Notes: a model not told the origin generated them from the sequence alone. Numbered from the stretch's first letter, positions 1 through 10,515 are shown. The stretch is 47,178 nt of DNA from Armatimonadota bacterium (GCA_029781035.1 JAKOXK010000091.1:1-47178), one strand, 5' to 3'. Numbers and translations are program-made.

Positions 1-192
1 ATTGATTTACCTCTTCTAACAAGTAGCGCGATACTGCCGCCCAGTGGCGACAGCGACACACACTCTCCGCCCTGGATGGGCAAGTTCTATATTACTGCAA
101 GTGAAGCCAAACCGAGACCCTCTGGCCCGATTTCTGAGGCAATTACGGTCCAAAACACTCGAAGAGAGAACAAAGCTGGCAATATTGACGGG

Positions 193-225
193 CGGTGCCC
201 AGGGCTTTGAACACGCTGGGCACCG
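193..225 (+). terminator. Hairpin, possible terminator
   Basis: A perfect 10-base inverted repeat (CGGTGCCCAG at 193-202, CTGGGCACCG at 216-225) with a 13-base loop is followed on the + strand by TTTGTT. It lies just past the 3' end of the isocitrate dehydrogenase gene, but that gene runs on the other strand, where no T-run follows. It may end a transcript entering from the left of the window. Positions 1-192 hold no gene I can support. Confidence 0.4.
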
Positions 226-260
226 TTTGTTGGGAGAGGTTGTGTCGATCCAAGGGGCAC

Positions 261-1484
261 TTACATGCGACTGATCACGGCATCCCCAAATCCACTGCAA
301 GAGACCTCGTTCGCCCCGTCCATGAGTCTTGCGAAATCGTACGTGACGTTCTTGGATCCGATCGCCGCCTCGACCCCCTTGATGATCAGGTCCGCGACTT
401 CGGGCCAACCCAGGTACCGGAACATCATCTCGCCACTCAGCAAGACCGATGACGGATTGACTTTGTCCAAGTCGGCGTATTTCGGGGCCGTGCCATGGGT
501 TGCCTCAAAAACGGCGTGCCCTGTCACGTAGTTCACGTTGCCTCCTGGAGCGATGCCGATGCCACCGACTTGAGCTGCGAGCGCGTCACTGATGTAGTCG
601 CCATTCAGGTTCAACGTCGCGATCACATCGTATTCCTTGGGGCGTAGCAGGATCTGTTGCAGGAAGTTGTCAGCAATGACGTCTTTGACCACGAGTTCAT
701 AGCCATCCACGTTGACTTTCTGCCACGGGCCACCGTCGATCTCCTGTCCTTGGAACTCGCGCTTGCACAGGTCATAACCCCATTTGCAGAACGCTCCCTC
801 CGTGAATTTCATGATGTTGCCTTTGTGGACGAGGCTGACCGACTTACGCTTGTACTGGGCGGCATATTTGAGGGCGGCGCGCACGAGCCTTTCGGTTCCC
901 TCTTGGCTGACCGGCTTGATCCCGTAGCCTGCTGAGTCGGGGAATCGGATCTTCTTGAACTTGTCTGGGAAATGGTCTCTCACGAGCTCCCCGAACTTCC
1001 TGGCTTCGTCGGTACCTTCCTCAAACTCGATTCCAGCATAAATGTCCTCCGTGTTCTCGCGGAAGATCACCATGTCGATGTGCTCTGGGTGGCGGACCGG
1101 GCTGGGTACACCCGTGAACCATCGGACCGGCCTCAGGCAGACATAGAGGTCGAGTTGCTGGCGAAGCGCCACGTTCAACGAGCGAATGCCGCCACCGACC
1201 GGAGTCGTCAGTGGACCCTTGATGCCGACCAGGTACTTCTTGAAGGCGTCGAGCGTCTCGTCAGGGAGCCAAGAGCCCGTCGTGTCGTACGCCTTCTGAC
1301 CAGCCAAGACCTCCAACCACTCGATTTGCCGAGATCCTCCGTACGCTTTTTTCACGGCAGCGTCGAAGACGCGGACAGACGCCCGCCAAATGTCTCTACC
1401 AGTGCCGTCACCTTCGATGTACGGCAGAATCGGGTCGTTGGGCACTTTCAAGCCCTGAGCGGTCATCGTGATCGGCGATCCCAT
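261..1484 (-). CDS. icd: Isocitrate dehydrogenase (NADP+)
   Basis: Oxidative decarboxylation of isocitrate to 2-oxoglutarate in the TCA cycle; cytosolic. With this start the protein is 407 residues, close to the 416 of the E. coli enzyme, and aligns along its whole length. It shows the PYIEGDGTG nucleotide region (21-29), the [10 protein letters not shown] substrate loop with the serine (about 102) that is phosphorylated in E. coli, [36 protein letters not shown] and [10 protein letters not shown]. The NADP-determining residues Lys335, Tyr336, Tyr382 and Arg386 (Lys344, Tyr345, Tyr391 and Arg395 in E. coli) are present. The frame is open to an ATG at 1577, but those 31 extra residues do not resemble the family; 1466 is another possible start. 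No strong ribosome binding site decides it. Divergent from the HD-GYP gene. Confidence 0.95.
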   Translation of the reverse strand: MGSPITMTAQGLKVPNDPILPYIEGDGTGRDIWRASVRVFDAAVKKAYGGSRQIEWLEVLAGQKAYDTTGSWLPDETLDAFKKYLVGIKGPLTTPVGGGIRSLNVALRQQLDLYVCLRPVRWFTGVPSPVRHPEHIDMVIFRENTEDIYAGIEFEEGTDEARKFGELVRDHFPDKFKKIRFPDSAGYGIKPVSQEGTERLVRAALKYAAQYKRKSVSLVHKGNIMKFTEGAFCKWGYDLCKREFQGQEIDGGPWQKVNVDGYELVVKDVIADNFLQQILLRPKEYDVIATLNLNGDYISDALAAQVGGIGIAPGGNVNYVTGHAVFEATHGTAPKYADLDKVNPSSVLLSGEMMFRYLGWPEVADLIIKGVEAAIGSKNVTYDFARLMDGANEVSCSGFGDAVISRM

Positions 1485-1687
1485 TGCGGCGTCGAGTCTA
1501 CCGGGCACCCAGAGTTCCTGAGGGCCAAAGTCAGGACGGCCCCGGGTTCGGTTGGGCAGGCTGTTTCGCTGGGCCATCGTCGCAATCGGCGAGCAAATCG
1601 ATCGGGTCCATAGCGAAAATCGTGAATTATGATGTCTAAGACCGAGACATTACGATCTTCTACACCGTATTATTCGCAGCAAGCCTT

Positions 1688-2662
1688 ATGCCTGAACTCA
1701 CCAAGGCAAGAGGTCGGCAGGTGCCGACTCCGGCTATGGCTGCGCTCAAGGTTGCCGTGGGTTGCTTTGCCCTCGGTGCCGTCTGGGTGGCCTCGACGAT
1801 CTTGGTCTATTGGCTTTATCCCGACGGAGGGCCAGGCACCCACAAAGCGGAACTGACCAAGGGTCTGTTGTTCGTAGTCTTCACTGCATTCCTACTGTTC
1901 CTTTACATCCGCAGGACGCTGAGCGATATCGAGGACCATCACGAAGCCGAAATGCAGGCAAAGCTGGACCTGGTGAACCGCCTCGCTTTGGCCGCGGAGT
2001 ATAAGGACGACCTTCAAGGCGGACACAATTACCGGATTGGAAAGAGCAGCGAGATCATCGCCAGGCACTTGGGTTTGCCGTCTGATCTGTGCGAAGCGCT
2101 TGGCCATGCCGCCGTGTTGCACGACATAGGGAAGATCGGGATCCCGGATGCGATCCTGTCAAAACCCGGTCCGCTCACGGCCGAAGAGCGGCGAATTGTT
2201 GAGAAGCACGTTCTCTACGGAGCCCACCTACTGGGCGGATCGGATCACCCACTTCTGATGATGGCCCGATCAGTGTGCCTCTACCACCACGAAAAGTGGG
2301 ACGGCTCCGGATATCCTTACGCGCTCAAAGGCGAGGAGATACCCCTCGAGGGTCGGATCGTGGCCGTGTGCGACGTGTTCGACGCCCTGACCTCGGAGCG
2401 GTCGTACAAAGAAGCTTGGACCGCCGACCGCGCGACTGGCTTTATCGTGGGATTCAGTGGCAAGCACTTTGACCCCCGGGTCGTCGGTGCGTTCCTGGCT
2501 GGACTCGAGGAAATCCAGGCGCTTCGGTTCATCGAGCCGGATCCGCAGTGGCTTCGGCAACCCCTGTCCCTCCCCTCAGAGCTGGGGGCCGACGATCTCG
2601 TATGGGTTCCCGAGACAGCGGCCGTTCTAGCCTGGCCGGAGGCCGAGGTCGCCAAGAACTAG
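1688..2662 (+). CDS. Membrane-anchored HD-GYP domain protein, probable c-di-GMP phosphodiesterase
   Basis: A 324-residue protein with two transmembrane segments (about 18-43 and 58-74), a short linker rich in charged residues (75-95), and a cytoplasmic HD-GYP domain (about 96-280). Metal and signature residues are complete: His113, the HD pair His145-Asp146 in LHDIGKIGIPD, His174, the HH pair 200-201, the GYP motif at 208-210 and Asp229. HD-GYP proteins hydrolyse cyclic di-GMP to pGpG or GMP. There is no PAS, GAF or receiver domain, so any signal would have to be sensed through the membrane region. It stands alone: divergent from icd and convergent with the propeller gene. A weak -10-like TATTAT lies about 20 bases before the start. 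Function is inferred from motifs only. Confidence 0.9.
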   Translation: MPELTKARGRQVPTPAMAALKVAVGCFALGAVWVASTILVYWLYPDGGPGTHKAELTKGLLFVVFTAFLLFLYIRRTLSDIEDHHEAEMQAKLDLVNRLALAAEYKDDLQGGHNYRIGKSSEIIARHLGLPSDLCEALGHAAVLHDIGKIGIPDAILSKPGPLTAEERRIVEKHVLYGAHLLGGSDHPLLMMARSVCLYHHEKWDGSGYPYALKGEEIPLEGRIVAVCDVFDALTSERSYKEAWTADRATGFIVGFSGKHFDPRVVGAFLAGLEEIQALRFIEPDPQWLRQPLSLPSELGADDLVWVPETAAVLAWPEAEVAKN

Positions 2663-2676
2663 CTTGGCTGACCGAA

Positions 2677-5600
2677 CTAGCCGCTTTTCGAGGGATCCAC
2701 GGGGGTGATCTCTGATCCACCGGCTGCCTTCAACTTTGCGTTGAACGCGGCCAGTTCATGGCTGAGGGCCGATCTGAGGGCGTCCAGATGAGGCTGCAAC
2801 TCCCGAGAGAGTTCGTCGAACACAGCGTAGCACTGCTTTGTCGGGCGGAAGTCTCCCGAAAGGGTACTCCCAAGCACGCCTGCTAGCTTGTCGTTCAACC
2901 GGATGGGGAAATTCAGTGGATCTTCGCCTGCCTTGATCTTCGTCTGGTAGATCGCTTCTTCGACCGCGCGGAAAGCCACTCTCACTTTCTCAGCGTCGGC
3001 CCCGAGCTCAGGCTTCTCTTTGACTGCGGCATCGACCTCCTTCACGACGTCGCGTGCGACCACTACCGCATCGTTGGCTTCGGTGATTCGTGCAGCGATC
3101 CTCTTGGCCAAGGCGAACTGCTCTTGGGTGGCCTGTTCCGTGGAACTGCTGTTCGGGTCGAGACCGATATGGACTGGCTGAGTCAGAGTCTGTCCGTCGA
3201 CCGTCAGCTGGACCGTATAGTCGCCGCAAGGGGCGGGAAGGCTGCCTGATCGTCCAGCCCAGAGAATCATCCCCGGGAATCCGCGATAGCCCGGATACCG
3301 GAGTCCGCCCACGGTCGTCCTGTGAAAGCCAGCGGAACCGGGAAGGCCCTCGGCCGTGCCCACAACGGTGCCGTCATGATCCAGGACTTTGACGGTTGAC
3401 TTCTCGACACTCTTCGGGAAGTAGACGTCCACAATGATGCCGGTCGGCGGGTTTTCGCCGTACTCACCGTCCTGTGTCGAGGTTGCCCGGCGGCCAAAGC
3501 CGAACGTGCGTCCGCTCCGAAAGGCGTTTTTGGGGCGGAACAACACAGGCCCGTTTTTAGGAGCCTCCGGCATTTGGCGCAGAGAGGCCAGGTCATCGAG
3601 CGCCCAGAAGCTTCTGCCGTGGGTCGCGGCAATGAGATCGTCGTCTTTGATGGTCAAGTCGTGGACGGGACACAACGGGAGGTTCAACTGCAGGGTTTGC
3701 CAGTGGTCGCCTCCGTCAACGCTGAAGAAGACGCCTGTCTCCGTCCCGCAATACAGAAGATTGGGCCGCACTGGATCTTCGCGGACAACCCGGACGAAAG
3801 TGTTGATGGGTAGCCCCGTGACGATGGGCTTCCATGTCTTGCCGAAGTCGTCCGTCCGGTAGGCATAAGGAGCATAGTCGTCGTTTTCGTGGTTGTCGAC
3901 GGCGAGAAACGCCCGTCCTTCGGCATGAGGCGAAGCGTCGATCATCGAGCAAAGGCCCCAATGAGGCATGAGTCTCGGGGTCACGTCCTGCCAATGTCCG
4001 CCCCCATCGACCGTCACGTGGACGAGACCATCGTCTGATCCGGCCCAAAGGACTCCCTTCTTCTTGGGAGACTCGGCCAGGGTGAACACGGTGCCGTAGT
4101 ACTCGACGCTCGTGTTGTCCTGGGTGATAGGGCCACCACTGCTTTGAAGAGTGGAGGGGTCGTTCCGAGTCAAGTCAGGACTGACCTCCACCCAACTCTC
4201 TCCTCCGTCGGTGGACTTGTGCACATGTTGAGAGCAGGTGTAGAGCACATTGGGATCGTGACGGGAGACCATGATCGGAAAAGTCCACTGGAACCGGTCC
4301 TTCAGATCGATCGCTGCATGGCCCATGGGGTTGTCCGGCCATGGATCGATGGACCGGTATTCCGAAGTCCGATGATTCATCATGCCGATCTCGCCGCCGT
4401 AGGATCCGCCATAGACGACATCGGGATCATTCGGCTTCGCGACGACGAAACCGCTTTCGCCACCGGCAGTCGCTGTCCAGTCTGTCGGCCCAATGCCTCG
4501 TGGCCCCCCTCGCGAAAGGATCCGGACAGTGCTGCTGTCTTGCTGGGCACCGAGGATGTGGTAGGGATAGGCGCTGTCGGTCGCTACGTGATAGAACTGC
4601 GCCGTCGGGAGATCCTCTTCTGACCACGATCTGCCTCCATCGACGCTGACAGTGACGCCACCGTCGTCGCTGTTGACCATCCGCTTGCTGTCGGTCGGAT
4701 CGATCCAGAGGTCGTGCTCGTCGCCGTGTCGGGAACCCAATGCGCTGAACGACTTGCCAGCGTTCTTCGATCGGCTGACACTCAGATTCAAAACGTACAC
4801 CGCGTCCTTGTCTTGAGTGTCGGCAACGACCCGACTGAAATACCACGCGCGCTGGCGGTACTCACGGTCGTCGTTGACGAGGTTCCAGGTGTGGCCCGCA
4901 TCGTCACTGCGGAACAGGCCACCGTCATCAGCCTCGACGAGGGCGTAGACGCGCTGAGGATCCACAGGCGAAACGCTGAGCCCTATTTTGCCGATCACGC
5001 CTTTGGGCAGTCCTGGACTACGGCTTATATCGTTCCACGTAGAGCCACCGTCTGTCGACTTCCAGACCTTGCTCCCCGGGCCGCCCGAGTTCAGGTGATA
5101 GGCTGTGCGCCAGGCTTCCCAAGTGGCTGCATAGAGAGTCCGAGGGTCTTTCGGGTCAATAGCGAGGTCGACCGCACCAGCTCGGTCACTCTCGTATAAG
5201 ACCTTGCGCCACGTCTTGCCGCCGTCCGTGGTCTTGAACACGCCGCGCTCTGTGTTCTTCCCATAGATGTGTCCGAGCGCTGCCACCCAGACGATGTCAG
5301 GGTTTTGGGGATCGATCACGATCCGGCTGACAGTGCGCGTGTCACGCAAGCCGACACAGGCCCAGGTCTTTCCACCGTCCAGGGACTTGTAGACCCCGTC
5401 GCCCTCGCTGATGTCGCCTCGAATGTCTTTTTCGCCGGTTCCCAAATACACCACGTTGGGCTGGCTTGCGCTCACGGCAACGGCACCCACCGATGAGGAG
5501 CCGAGAAAGCCATCCGTCACACACTTCCAGGTCGTGCCAGCGTCTTCAGTCTTCCAGAGTCCACCACCGCATTCGCCCGCGTAAAACGTGTTGGCGTTGC

Positions 5601-5751
5601 CAGCGACTCCAGTGCAAGCCAGTGAGCGACCACCCCGAAAGGGCCCAATCAAACGCCAACTCATTCCCGCGACCATCTTTGAGTCGACCTGTTGAGCCGG
5701 GGAGAAGCACGTGATCAAGGCGGTCAGTAGGACAAGGGTGGCGCGACGCAT
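2677..5751 (-). CDS. Secreted sortilin/BNR-type beta-propeller protein
   Basis: A 1024-residue protein with a signal peptide (residues 1 to about 20, ending near SPAQQ). The first ~720 residues carry many Asp-box (BNR) repeats of the form S/T-x-D-G-G-x-T/S-W, for example KTEDAGTTW, SLDGGKTW, TTDGGKTW, STDGGSTW and SVDGGDHW, as in VPS10/sortilin propellers and the so-called photosystem II stability-like proteins of non-photosynthetic bacteria. The C-terminal ~300 residues are a beta-rich stretch followed by a helical region with many Glu, Lys and Ala. Catalytic residues of sialidases are not evident, so a binding or scaffold role is more likely than glycosidase activity. Large families of such proteins are common in Armatimonadota and Acidobacteriota. 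Substrate unknown. Confidence 0.85.
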   Translation of the reverse strand: MRRATLVLLTALITCFSPAQQVDSKMVAGMSWRLIGPFRGGRSLACTGVAGNANTFYAGECGGGLWKTEDAGTTWKCVTDGFLGSSSVGAVAVSASQPNVVYLGTGEKDIRGDISEGDGVYKSLDGGKTWACVGLRDTRTVSRIVIDPQNPDIVWVAALGHIYGKNTERGVFKTTDGGKTWRKVLYESDRAGAVDLAIDPKDPRTLYAATWEAWRTAYHLNSGGPGSKVWKSTDGGSTWNDISRSPGLPKGVIGKIGLSVSPVDPQRVYALVEADDGGLFRSDDAGHTWNLVNDDREYRQRAWYFSRVVADTQDKDAVYVLNLSVSRSKNAGKSFSALGSRHGDEHDLWIDPTDSKRMVNSDDGGVTVSVDGGRSWSEEDLPTAQFYHVATDSAYPYHILGAQQDSSTVRILSRGGPRGIGPTDWTATAGGESGFVVAKPNDPDVVYGGSYGGEIGMMNHRTSEYRSIDPWPDNPMGHAAIDLKDRFQWTFPIMVSRHDPNVLYTCSQHVHKSTDGGESWVEVSPDLTRNDPSTLQSSGGPITQDNTSVEYYGTVFTLAESPKKKGVLWAGSDDGLVHVTVDGGGHWQDVTPRLMPHWGLCSMIDASPHAEGRAFLAVDNHENDDYAPYAYRTDDFGKTWKPIVTGLPINTFVRVVREDPVRPNLLYCGTETGVFFSVDGGDHWQTLQLNLPLCPVHDLTIKDDDLIAATHGRSFWALDDLASLRQMPEAPKNGPVLFRPKNAFRSGRTFGFGRRATSTQDGEYGENPPTGIIVDVYFPKSVEKSTVKVLDHDGTVVGTAEGLPGSAGFHRTTVGGLRYPGYRGFPGMILWAGRSGSLPAPCGDYTVQLTVDGQTLTQPVHIGLDPNSSSTEQATQEQFALAKRIAARITEANDAVVVARDVVKEVDAAVKEKPELGADAEKVRVAFRAVEEAIYQTKIKAGEDPLNFPIRLNDKLAGVLGSTLSGDFRPTKQCYAVFDELSRELQPHLDALRSALSHELAAFNAKLKAAGGSEITPVDPSKSG

Positions 5752-5789
5752 CGAGTGGACATTACCGCACGACTGACGGACCGAGTGCC

Positions 5790-7295
5790 TTATTCGCTCG
5801 CGATCCCGCCGCCTGATGGGCCCGCCGTCGCCTCCGCGATCAAGAGGCCGCGACTGTGTCGGACAGCAGCATGGGCTTGGGACCGGCTCCAGTTAAAACC
5901 TCGCCAGTCGGAGTCGCCCTTGGCGTAACCCGTCTGAAGCCAGTGGCTGACCATCTGGCGCGGTTCGGACTTCAGATAGGGTAGAGCGCGAATGAGGGAA
6001 GGAGCGGCGTCGGCTCCAAGAACCGTCTGGTAGGACGGATCGAAGAACCCGCCCTTCACCAAGAGGCCCACGTTGTACTCGGCGATCATCCGGCCAGGGT
6101 TGGAGAACATGAGGACCAGAGCGGCGGCCAGGCCCGAAGTCAGCGAGAGGAACACGAACCGACCGGGCTTCCCCCTGAGGACGGTAAACGAGAAGACGAC
6201 GAAGACGATCGCGAGCCACACCATGAACGAAGTCGAGTAGACGCGAAGCTCGGTCAGCCCGTTGGCGGAGACATAAAGCCCCATCCTGTAGAAGGCAGAA
6301 CTCATGATCAGCACGAGCAACGAGACCATGACTGCGCAACTCCATCGGAAGGTCGCCTGTTGCTTGGCGCTGGCGCTCTGAACGAAAGCGGAGAGTGCGA
6401 GCAGGAGAGGAAGCGCCAACGCCGAAACGGACACCAGTTGGAAGAACCCCTGCCTCGCGTACTGGGCAAAGGACATCCCAGTCGTCTGCTTGATAAAGCC
6501 AGCTCCCCAGAAGAACGTTTTGAGTTGGACCGCGACGAAGCAAAGGAAGAGCACATCCAGCGCGAGTGCTACGACCACCGCCTCAATGGAGTGGTCACGC
6601 GCCGGCGAACTTGTGGGTGGTGCAACGGCGGACTTGGGCGAAAGGAGTGCCCGCCGCAAAAACATCAGTGCCAGCGCACTGAATCCCAGAAAGAGCCCAG
6701 CGTGAGCCCACAAGCTGTCCCAATTGAGAGTGAGCGCTTGCGTCGTCAGCTTGTTGAAGACGGGGTCGGCTTGAGTCAGGAGGACGCCGAAGACCACGAC
6801 GATCGGAATGGCTACGATCGCGCCGCGAAGGTACGGCGAGACGTGCTGAGACCACTTGCTCTGCTTGAGGATCCTCCACTCGACGTCCTCGGCGAACACA
6901 AAGACGGGATCGAGGAACATCTTCAGCACGTTCCCGACGTTTCCGACCGTCGCCTGGCCGATCGAAAGCCTCCGAATGTCGAGGTGCCGGAGGTAACCGG
7001 CGAGCATCACGAGTGAGACTGCGGTGCCGATCGTGCACATGAGCACGGCGCCAGGTGAATCGAACAAGACGTAGCCCAACGCAAAGAGGACTGTCGGGAC
7101 AGCGAGGAGAGCGGTCACAGGCTTTGCCTCAGAAGCCACGTTCCGGGCGATGGACCAGCCCGTGACCACAAGTGCGAAGAGCCAAAGAAAGACGTTGAGG
7201 CCCCAGGCCGATTGATGGAAGAGGCCGTCTCCGAAGAGCCCCAGACCGAGCGATGCCCCTACGACCTTGAGGGCCAACTGATGTCGCCGCTCCAT
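5790..7295 (-). CDS. Polytopic membrane protein, DUF4153/DUF4173-like
   Basis: A 501-residue integral membrane protein with about 11-12 hydrophobic segments. Features typical of the DUF4153/DUF4173 family are the many short loops, the central ADPVF sequence after a membrane segment (in LLTQADPVFNKL) and the long hydrophobic C-terminal half. The last ~60 residues are soluble, with a conserved-looking DWRGFNWSRSQA. Function of the family is unknown; some members sit beside two-component regulators, but none is seen here. It lies downstream of nothing obvious on its strand, 81 bases from the divergent flippase-like gene, and may be co-transcribed with the propeller gene, which starts 38 bases past its end. 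Confidence 0.7.
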   Translation of the reverse strand: MERRHQLALKVVGASLGLGLFGDGLFHQSAWGLNVFLWLFALVVTGWSIARNVASEAKPVTALLAVPTVLFALGYVLFDSPGAVLMCTIGTAVSLVMLAGYLRHLDIRRLSIGQATVGNVGNVLKMFLDPVFVFAEDVEWRILKQSKWSQHVSPYLRGAIVAIPIVVVFGVLLTQADPVFNKLTTQALTLNWDSLWAHAGLFLGFSALALMFLRRALLSPKSAVAPPTSSPARDHSIEAVVVALALDVLFLCFVAVQLKTFFWGAGFIKQTTGMSFAQYARQGFFQLVSVSALALPLLLALSAFVQSASAKQQATFRWSCAVMVSLLVLIMSSAFYRMGLYVSANGLTELRVYSTSFMVWLAIVFVVFSFTVLRGKPGRFVFLSLTSGLAAALVLMFSNPGRMIAEYNVGLLVKGGFFDPSYQTVLGADAAPSLIRALPYLKSEPRQMVSHWLQTGYAKGDSDWRGFNWSRSQAHAAVRHSRGLLIAEATAGPSGGGIASE

Positions 7296-7376
7296 AACCG
7301 AGCCAACACCGACAGATCCCGCAAGCGTGCCAAGGCCCTATCGGGGGCCCCAGCGCCAGCAAACGGACAATGACCA

Positions 7377-8723
7377 ATGATCGGTAACCTGACGCACTTG
7401 ACAGCGACCGGTTTCGAGAACCCGCTCACGCTTCGCAGACTCCTCCAAGTCTATCTTCCACTGGCCGTCAGTTGGATGATGATGGCGGCCGAGTCTCCGA
7501 TCTGCACCGGTTTTGTCAACCGTTTGCCTGACCAGCGCGTACAACTGGCAGCCCTTCTCATCCTGTTCGGCACCTCGCTCTTCATTGAGAGCCCAGTGAT
7601 CGACCTCTTGGCGACGTCGACGACACTCGCTCGGAACCGCCAGAACTATGGGGCGATCAGGCGCTTTGCGCTGTGGATGATGGCTCTCGCTGGCGGCGTT
7701 CATGTCCTTGTTGCGGCCACTCCGCTGTTCGACGTTGTCTTCAAGGGCCTGTTGCTCCAATCCGATGATGTCGCTAACGCCCTGCGCCTGCCGATGCTGA
7801 TCATGATCCCCTGGAGCCCTGCGATCGGCTGGAGACGGCACATGCAAGGGCTCTTGATCAGGAACGGGATCACAAAGCCGATCGGCATTGGGACGAGTCT
7901 GCGTGTCAGTTCCGTCCTGACAATCGCGACTCTTCTCTTCCTCACGCACAGGTTGCCGGGTGCGGTCGTCGCCGCCTGCGCCATGGCGTCTTCGGTCTCG
8001 ATCGAGGCCGTCTATATGCACTACGTCGTCCATCGTGTCCTTCCTGACATCAGATGGTCAGAGGAGCCGCACGCCAACTTGGGGCAGCGAGACCTGGCTC
8101 GTTTCCACTTTCCGCTGACAGCGTCGACGATGGTGATGCTGACTGCGGGCCCACTGACGGGAAGGGCGCTCGCCCAGTCGCCTCACAGTCTCTTGGCCCT
8201 GGACTCGTGGCAGGTCGCCAGTACTTTGATCTTCTTGCTGCGCACGGTCACGTTCGCGTTGCCTGAAGTGGTCATCGCCAATTGGCGGGAGGGCCAGGGC
8301 GCGCGGCTTTTGAGTCGGTTCTGTATCGGAGTCGGCCTGTCAATGTCCCTTCTCATCGTCGTCATGTGGCTTACGAGTCTGGACAAGACGTTCTTTGAAC
8401 GCGCAACCCTGGCAACGCCAGACGTGGCCGGAATGGCTCGACAAGCGTTCCTGCTCTGCGCTTTATTGCCTCTTGTCAACGCCGGAACGAGCTACGTCAA
8501 GGGCATCCTGACAGCCCATCACGTGACGGTGTCTCGACTGGCGGGCACAGGCGGTTCAGTCTTGACGTTGCTGGCCGTGCTGTCCCTGGGCGTCAGCCTA
8601 AGATGGCCCGGGGTCAACACCGCGGCCATCGGAGTGACCCTTTCCCAGTTGATGGAATTCCTGGTCCTGGCTACCCTCTGGCGAGCGTGGGTTTCTCGGA
8701 AGCTCAAGACAGGAATTGTCTGA
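7377..8723 (+). CDS. Polytopic membrane transporter, MATE/ANK-like
   Basis: A 448-residue protein with roughly 12 membrane segments in two halves (about 20-230 and 235-440). The N-terminal half ([14 protein letters not shown], then an [13 protein letters not shown] loop) resembles the MOP flippase/MATE superfamily, and to my eye the progressive ankylosis (ANK) group that exports small anions. The motif evidence is weak: no charged residue diagnostic of Na+/drug MATE pumps stands out. Substrate unknown. The gene is divergent from the DUF4153-like gene and ends 35 bases before the prepilin gene. Confidence 0.55.
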   Translation: MIGNLTHLTATGFENPLTLRRLLQVYLPLAVSWMMMAAESPICTGFVNRLPDQRVQLAALLILFGTSLFIESPVIDLLATSTTLARNRQNYGAIRRFALWMMALAGGVHVLVAATPLFDVVFKGLLLQSDDVANALRLPMLIMIPWSPAIGWRRHMQGLLIRNGITKPIGIGTSLRVSSVLTIATLLFLTHRLPGAVVAACAMASSVSIEAVYMHYVVHRVLPDIRWSEEPHANLGQRDLARFHFPLTASTMVMLTAGPLTGRALAQSPHSLLALDSWQVASTLIFLLRTVTFALPEVVIANWREGQGARLLSRFCIGVGLSMSLLIVVMWLTSLDKTFFERATLATPDVAGMARQAFLLCALLPLVNAGTSYVKGILTAHHVTVSRLAGTGGSVLTLLAVLSLGVSLRWPGVNTAAIGVTLSQLMEFLVLATLWRAWVSRKLKTGIV

Positions 8724-8758
8724 GAAATTCGTCCGGGAAGGAGTCATTCGGGCCAAGC

Positions 8759-9613
8759 ATGCATTACGATAAACGCGTGCACATTCGCAGAGCACAGTCT
8801 TCGGTTCGGGCGTTCACACTCATCGAACTGCTTGTCGTGATCGCGATCATCGCCATTCTGGCGGCGATTCTCTTTCCAGTGTTCGCCCAAGCCAAAGACG
8901 CAGCGCGTCAGGCTCAGTGCGTCATTCAGATGAAGCAGATCGGCCTCGGCCTGGTCATGTATTCGAACGACAATGACTCATTTTGGGCACCCGTGGCCAA
9001 CGCGTCCACGACTGGCCCGGGATATGAGCCCCAAAAGCCCTGGATCGGCTATGACAACCGGAACGGCGGAGGCTACGGCCAGTTCTTTGGGGACATGACC
9101 CGCCCCGCGACTCACCCCTTGGCTCCCGGCCTGATCGATCCGTACCTCAAGAGCGACGCGATCAAGAAGTGTCCCAATGCCCCGAACGGATTTCAAATGG
9201 CGCTGGCCTACAACTACTGGCACAACTGCGCCCCGCAGGCATATTGCGACGCTTACTCGCCCTACTGGGACCGTAACCCCAACGCCCGGTTACAGGAATA
9301 CGGCCCAGGGGCCAAGCTGATGGATAATCGACTGGGATTCGTGACCGCGCAGGGGGTCAATGACAGTGAGATCGAAGAGCCTTCCAATACGATCGCGCTC
9401 TGGGAGCACGGCGCCTGGGCACCTGTCTGCACGTACCTGATGATCTTCGACTGGTTCGACCACCCGCCCGCCGATACGGAACTCGAGGCTCACTTCAAGT
9501 TCCTCCATCACCAAGGATCGGTGCTCGTCTGGTGCGACGGCCATACGCGACGAGTCGTGTACGGTGCTTTGAAGCGTCCGATGTTCTCAGTCAGAAAGGA
9601 CATCTACCGATAG
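8759..9613 (+). CDS. Type II/IV pseudopilin-like protein with H-X9-DG tail
   Basis: A 284-residue protein. An N-terminal prepilin signal, [20 protein letters not shown], begins near residue 17; cleavage is expected before Phe19, leaving a methylatable Phe and the conserved Glu at mature position 5. The continuation [17 protein letters not shown] is the form seen again and again in Armatimonadota and Planctomycetes. The C-terminus has the H-X9-DG pattern ([13 protein letters not shown]). The start chosen is the ATG at 8759, with GGAAGGAG at 8735-8742; spacing is long (16 bases), so the GTG at 8777 is also possible. Such proteins are abundant, single-gene, and probably form minor pilins or surface-associated secreted proteins. 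No pilus assembly genes are in the window. Confidence 0.85.
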   Translation: MHYDKRVHIRRAQSSVRAFTLIELLVVIAIIAILAAILFPVFAQAKDAARQAQCVIQMKQIGLGLVMYSNDNDSFWAPVANASTTGPGYEPQKPWIGYDNRNGGGYGQFFGDMTRPATHPLAPGLIDPYLKSDAIKKCPNAPNGFQMALAYNYWHNCAPQAYCDAYSPYWDRNPNARLQEYGPGAKLMDNRLGFVTAQGVNDSEIEEPSNTIALWEHGAWAPVCTYLMIFDWFDHPPADTELEAHFKFLHHQGSVLVWCDGHTRRVVYGALKRPMFSVRKDIYR

Positions 9614-9665
9614 GAGTCTGGGAGCCGTCCGCGAGGGCTCGAGGCCACCGGACACGACGAAAAAC

Positions 9666-9698
9666 GAGGTCGTCGCCCAACCGCCGGGCGACGACCTC
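9666..9698 (-). terminator. Rho-independent terminator of the PEP-CTERM gene
   Basis: A perfect 13-bp stem (GAGGTCGTCGCCC at 9666-9678, GGGCGACGACCTC at 9686-9698) with a 7-base loop, followed on the minus strand by GTTTTTCG. It sits between the convergent prepilin and PEP-CTERM genes; the T-run shows it serves the minus-strand gene best, though the stem could also stop + transcripts. Confidence 0.85.
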
Positions 9699-9720
9699 GC
9701 GATTCAAGTGAGTGTTGTCC

Positions 9721-10461
9721 CTACTTCCTGCGCCGGCGAAGGGCCAGGGCCCCGATCGCCAGAGCCAGAATCGAGGCGGGCTCAGGTACAGCGCGGACTT
9801 CGTAGCGCGATGTACCTGAGGCCATGTCGTTCGCGGAAAGCACGAAGTCGAACGTCGCGCTCATGTCGCTGACGGAACCCATACCAGCGAATCCAAAGGC
9901 TCCGTTTCGCACGTCGGTCAAGTTCGATCCGACTGCGAACGATCCGATCTGTGAAGAGAAGAGGTTCGTCAGGAAGCCGTTGTAGTAGGCACCATAGCTG
10001 TTGCCGCCGATCGTTCCTGTGAAGCTCGCGCCGTCGCCGTCAAAGTCGGTCACCGACACGCCGGACGACGCCTGGCCCTCGGCGGGATTGATGGTGCTGA
10101 AGGACAGCAGCGCAGAGTTGATCGTGAAGTGCGTTGCGGACGAACCTGCCTGCACAGCAAATCCCAGCCCAATGATGGGATCCTGCTGATAGAAGCTGCT
10201 CAGACCGCTCAGTGTGCCGATCACGTGACCGTCTTGGCTCGTCATTTCCACGGGCCCACCCAGGTTCCAGCTGTAGGAATCCTTCTCAGGGTTATAGGCC
10301 AGTTGTTCGAACGACACGTCATAGCTCGCCGTTCCCCAGGTACTGGTGGCTTCGATGTGGAGCGCAGGCCCCGTGAAGCTGGCCGAAGCGTTGGCGGCAA
10401 GGACGCAGAGCGATAGTACGATCCAGTTGGCCCGACGAAATCCGGTTGTGCACCTCTTCAT
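9721..10461 (-). CDS. PEP-CTERM sorting-domain protein
   Basis: A 246-residue exported protein: signal peptide (about 1-27, after a basic MKRCTTGFRR start), a Gly/Ser/Thr/Asn-rich, aromatic-poor body without recognisable catalytic motif, and a C-terminal tripartite sorting signal, VPEPAS, then a hydrophobic ALAIGALAL helix, then RRRRK. In other bacteria such tails are processed by exosortase/archaeosortase-type enzymes and the proteins reach the cell surface or matrix. The start at 10461 is preceded by GGAGAGG seven bases upstream, which rules out the longer frame to 10563. A terminator follows at 9666-9698. Confidence 0.85.
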   Translation of the reverse strand: MKRCTTGFRRANWIVLSLCVLAANASASFTGPALHIEATSTWGTASYDVSFEQLAYNPEKDSYSWNLGGPVEMTSQDGHVIGTLSGLSSFYQQDPIIGLGFAVQAGSSATHFTINSALLSFSTINPAEGQASSGVSVTDFDGDGASFTGTIGGNSYGAYYNGFLTNLFSSQIGSFAVGSNLTDVRNGAFGFAGMGSVSDMSATFDFVLSANDMASGTSRYEVRAVPEPASILALAIGALALRRRRK

Positions 10462-10515
10462 AAGAGAACCTCTCCAGGTCCGTATGGGAAACCCTATGGG
10501 GCTCACCAGTGACTC

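Noticed and set aside
16-408. A 130-codon minus-strand frame at the left end
   Set aside because: It overlaps the 3' end of icd in another frame and its Arg/Ser/Cys-rich composition is not protein-like.
1485-1577. N-terminal extension of isocitrate dehydrogenase
   Set aside because: The 31 residues do not match the family N-terminus, and the enzyme has normal length from 1484.
2655-2691. Direct repeat GAACTAGC near the HD-GYP stop as an attachment site
   Set aside because: Only 8 bases, 20 bases apart, with no integrase or element boundary nearby; probably chance.
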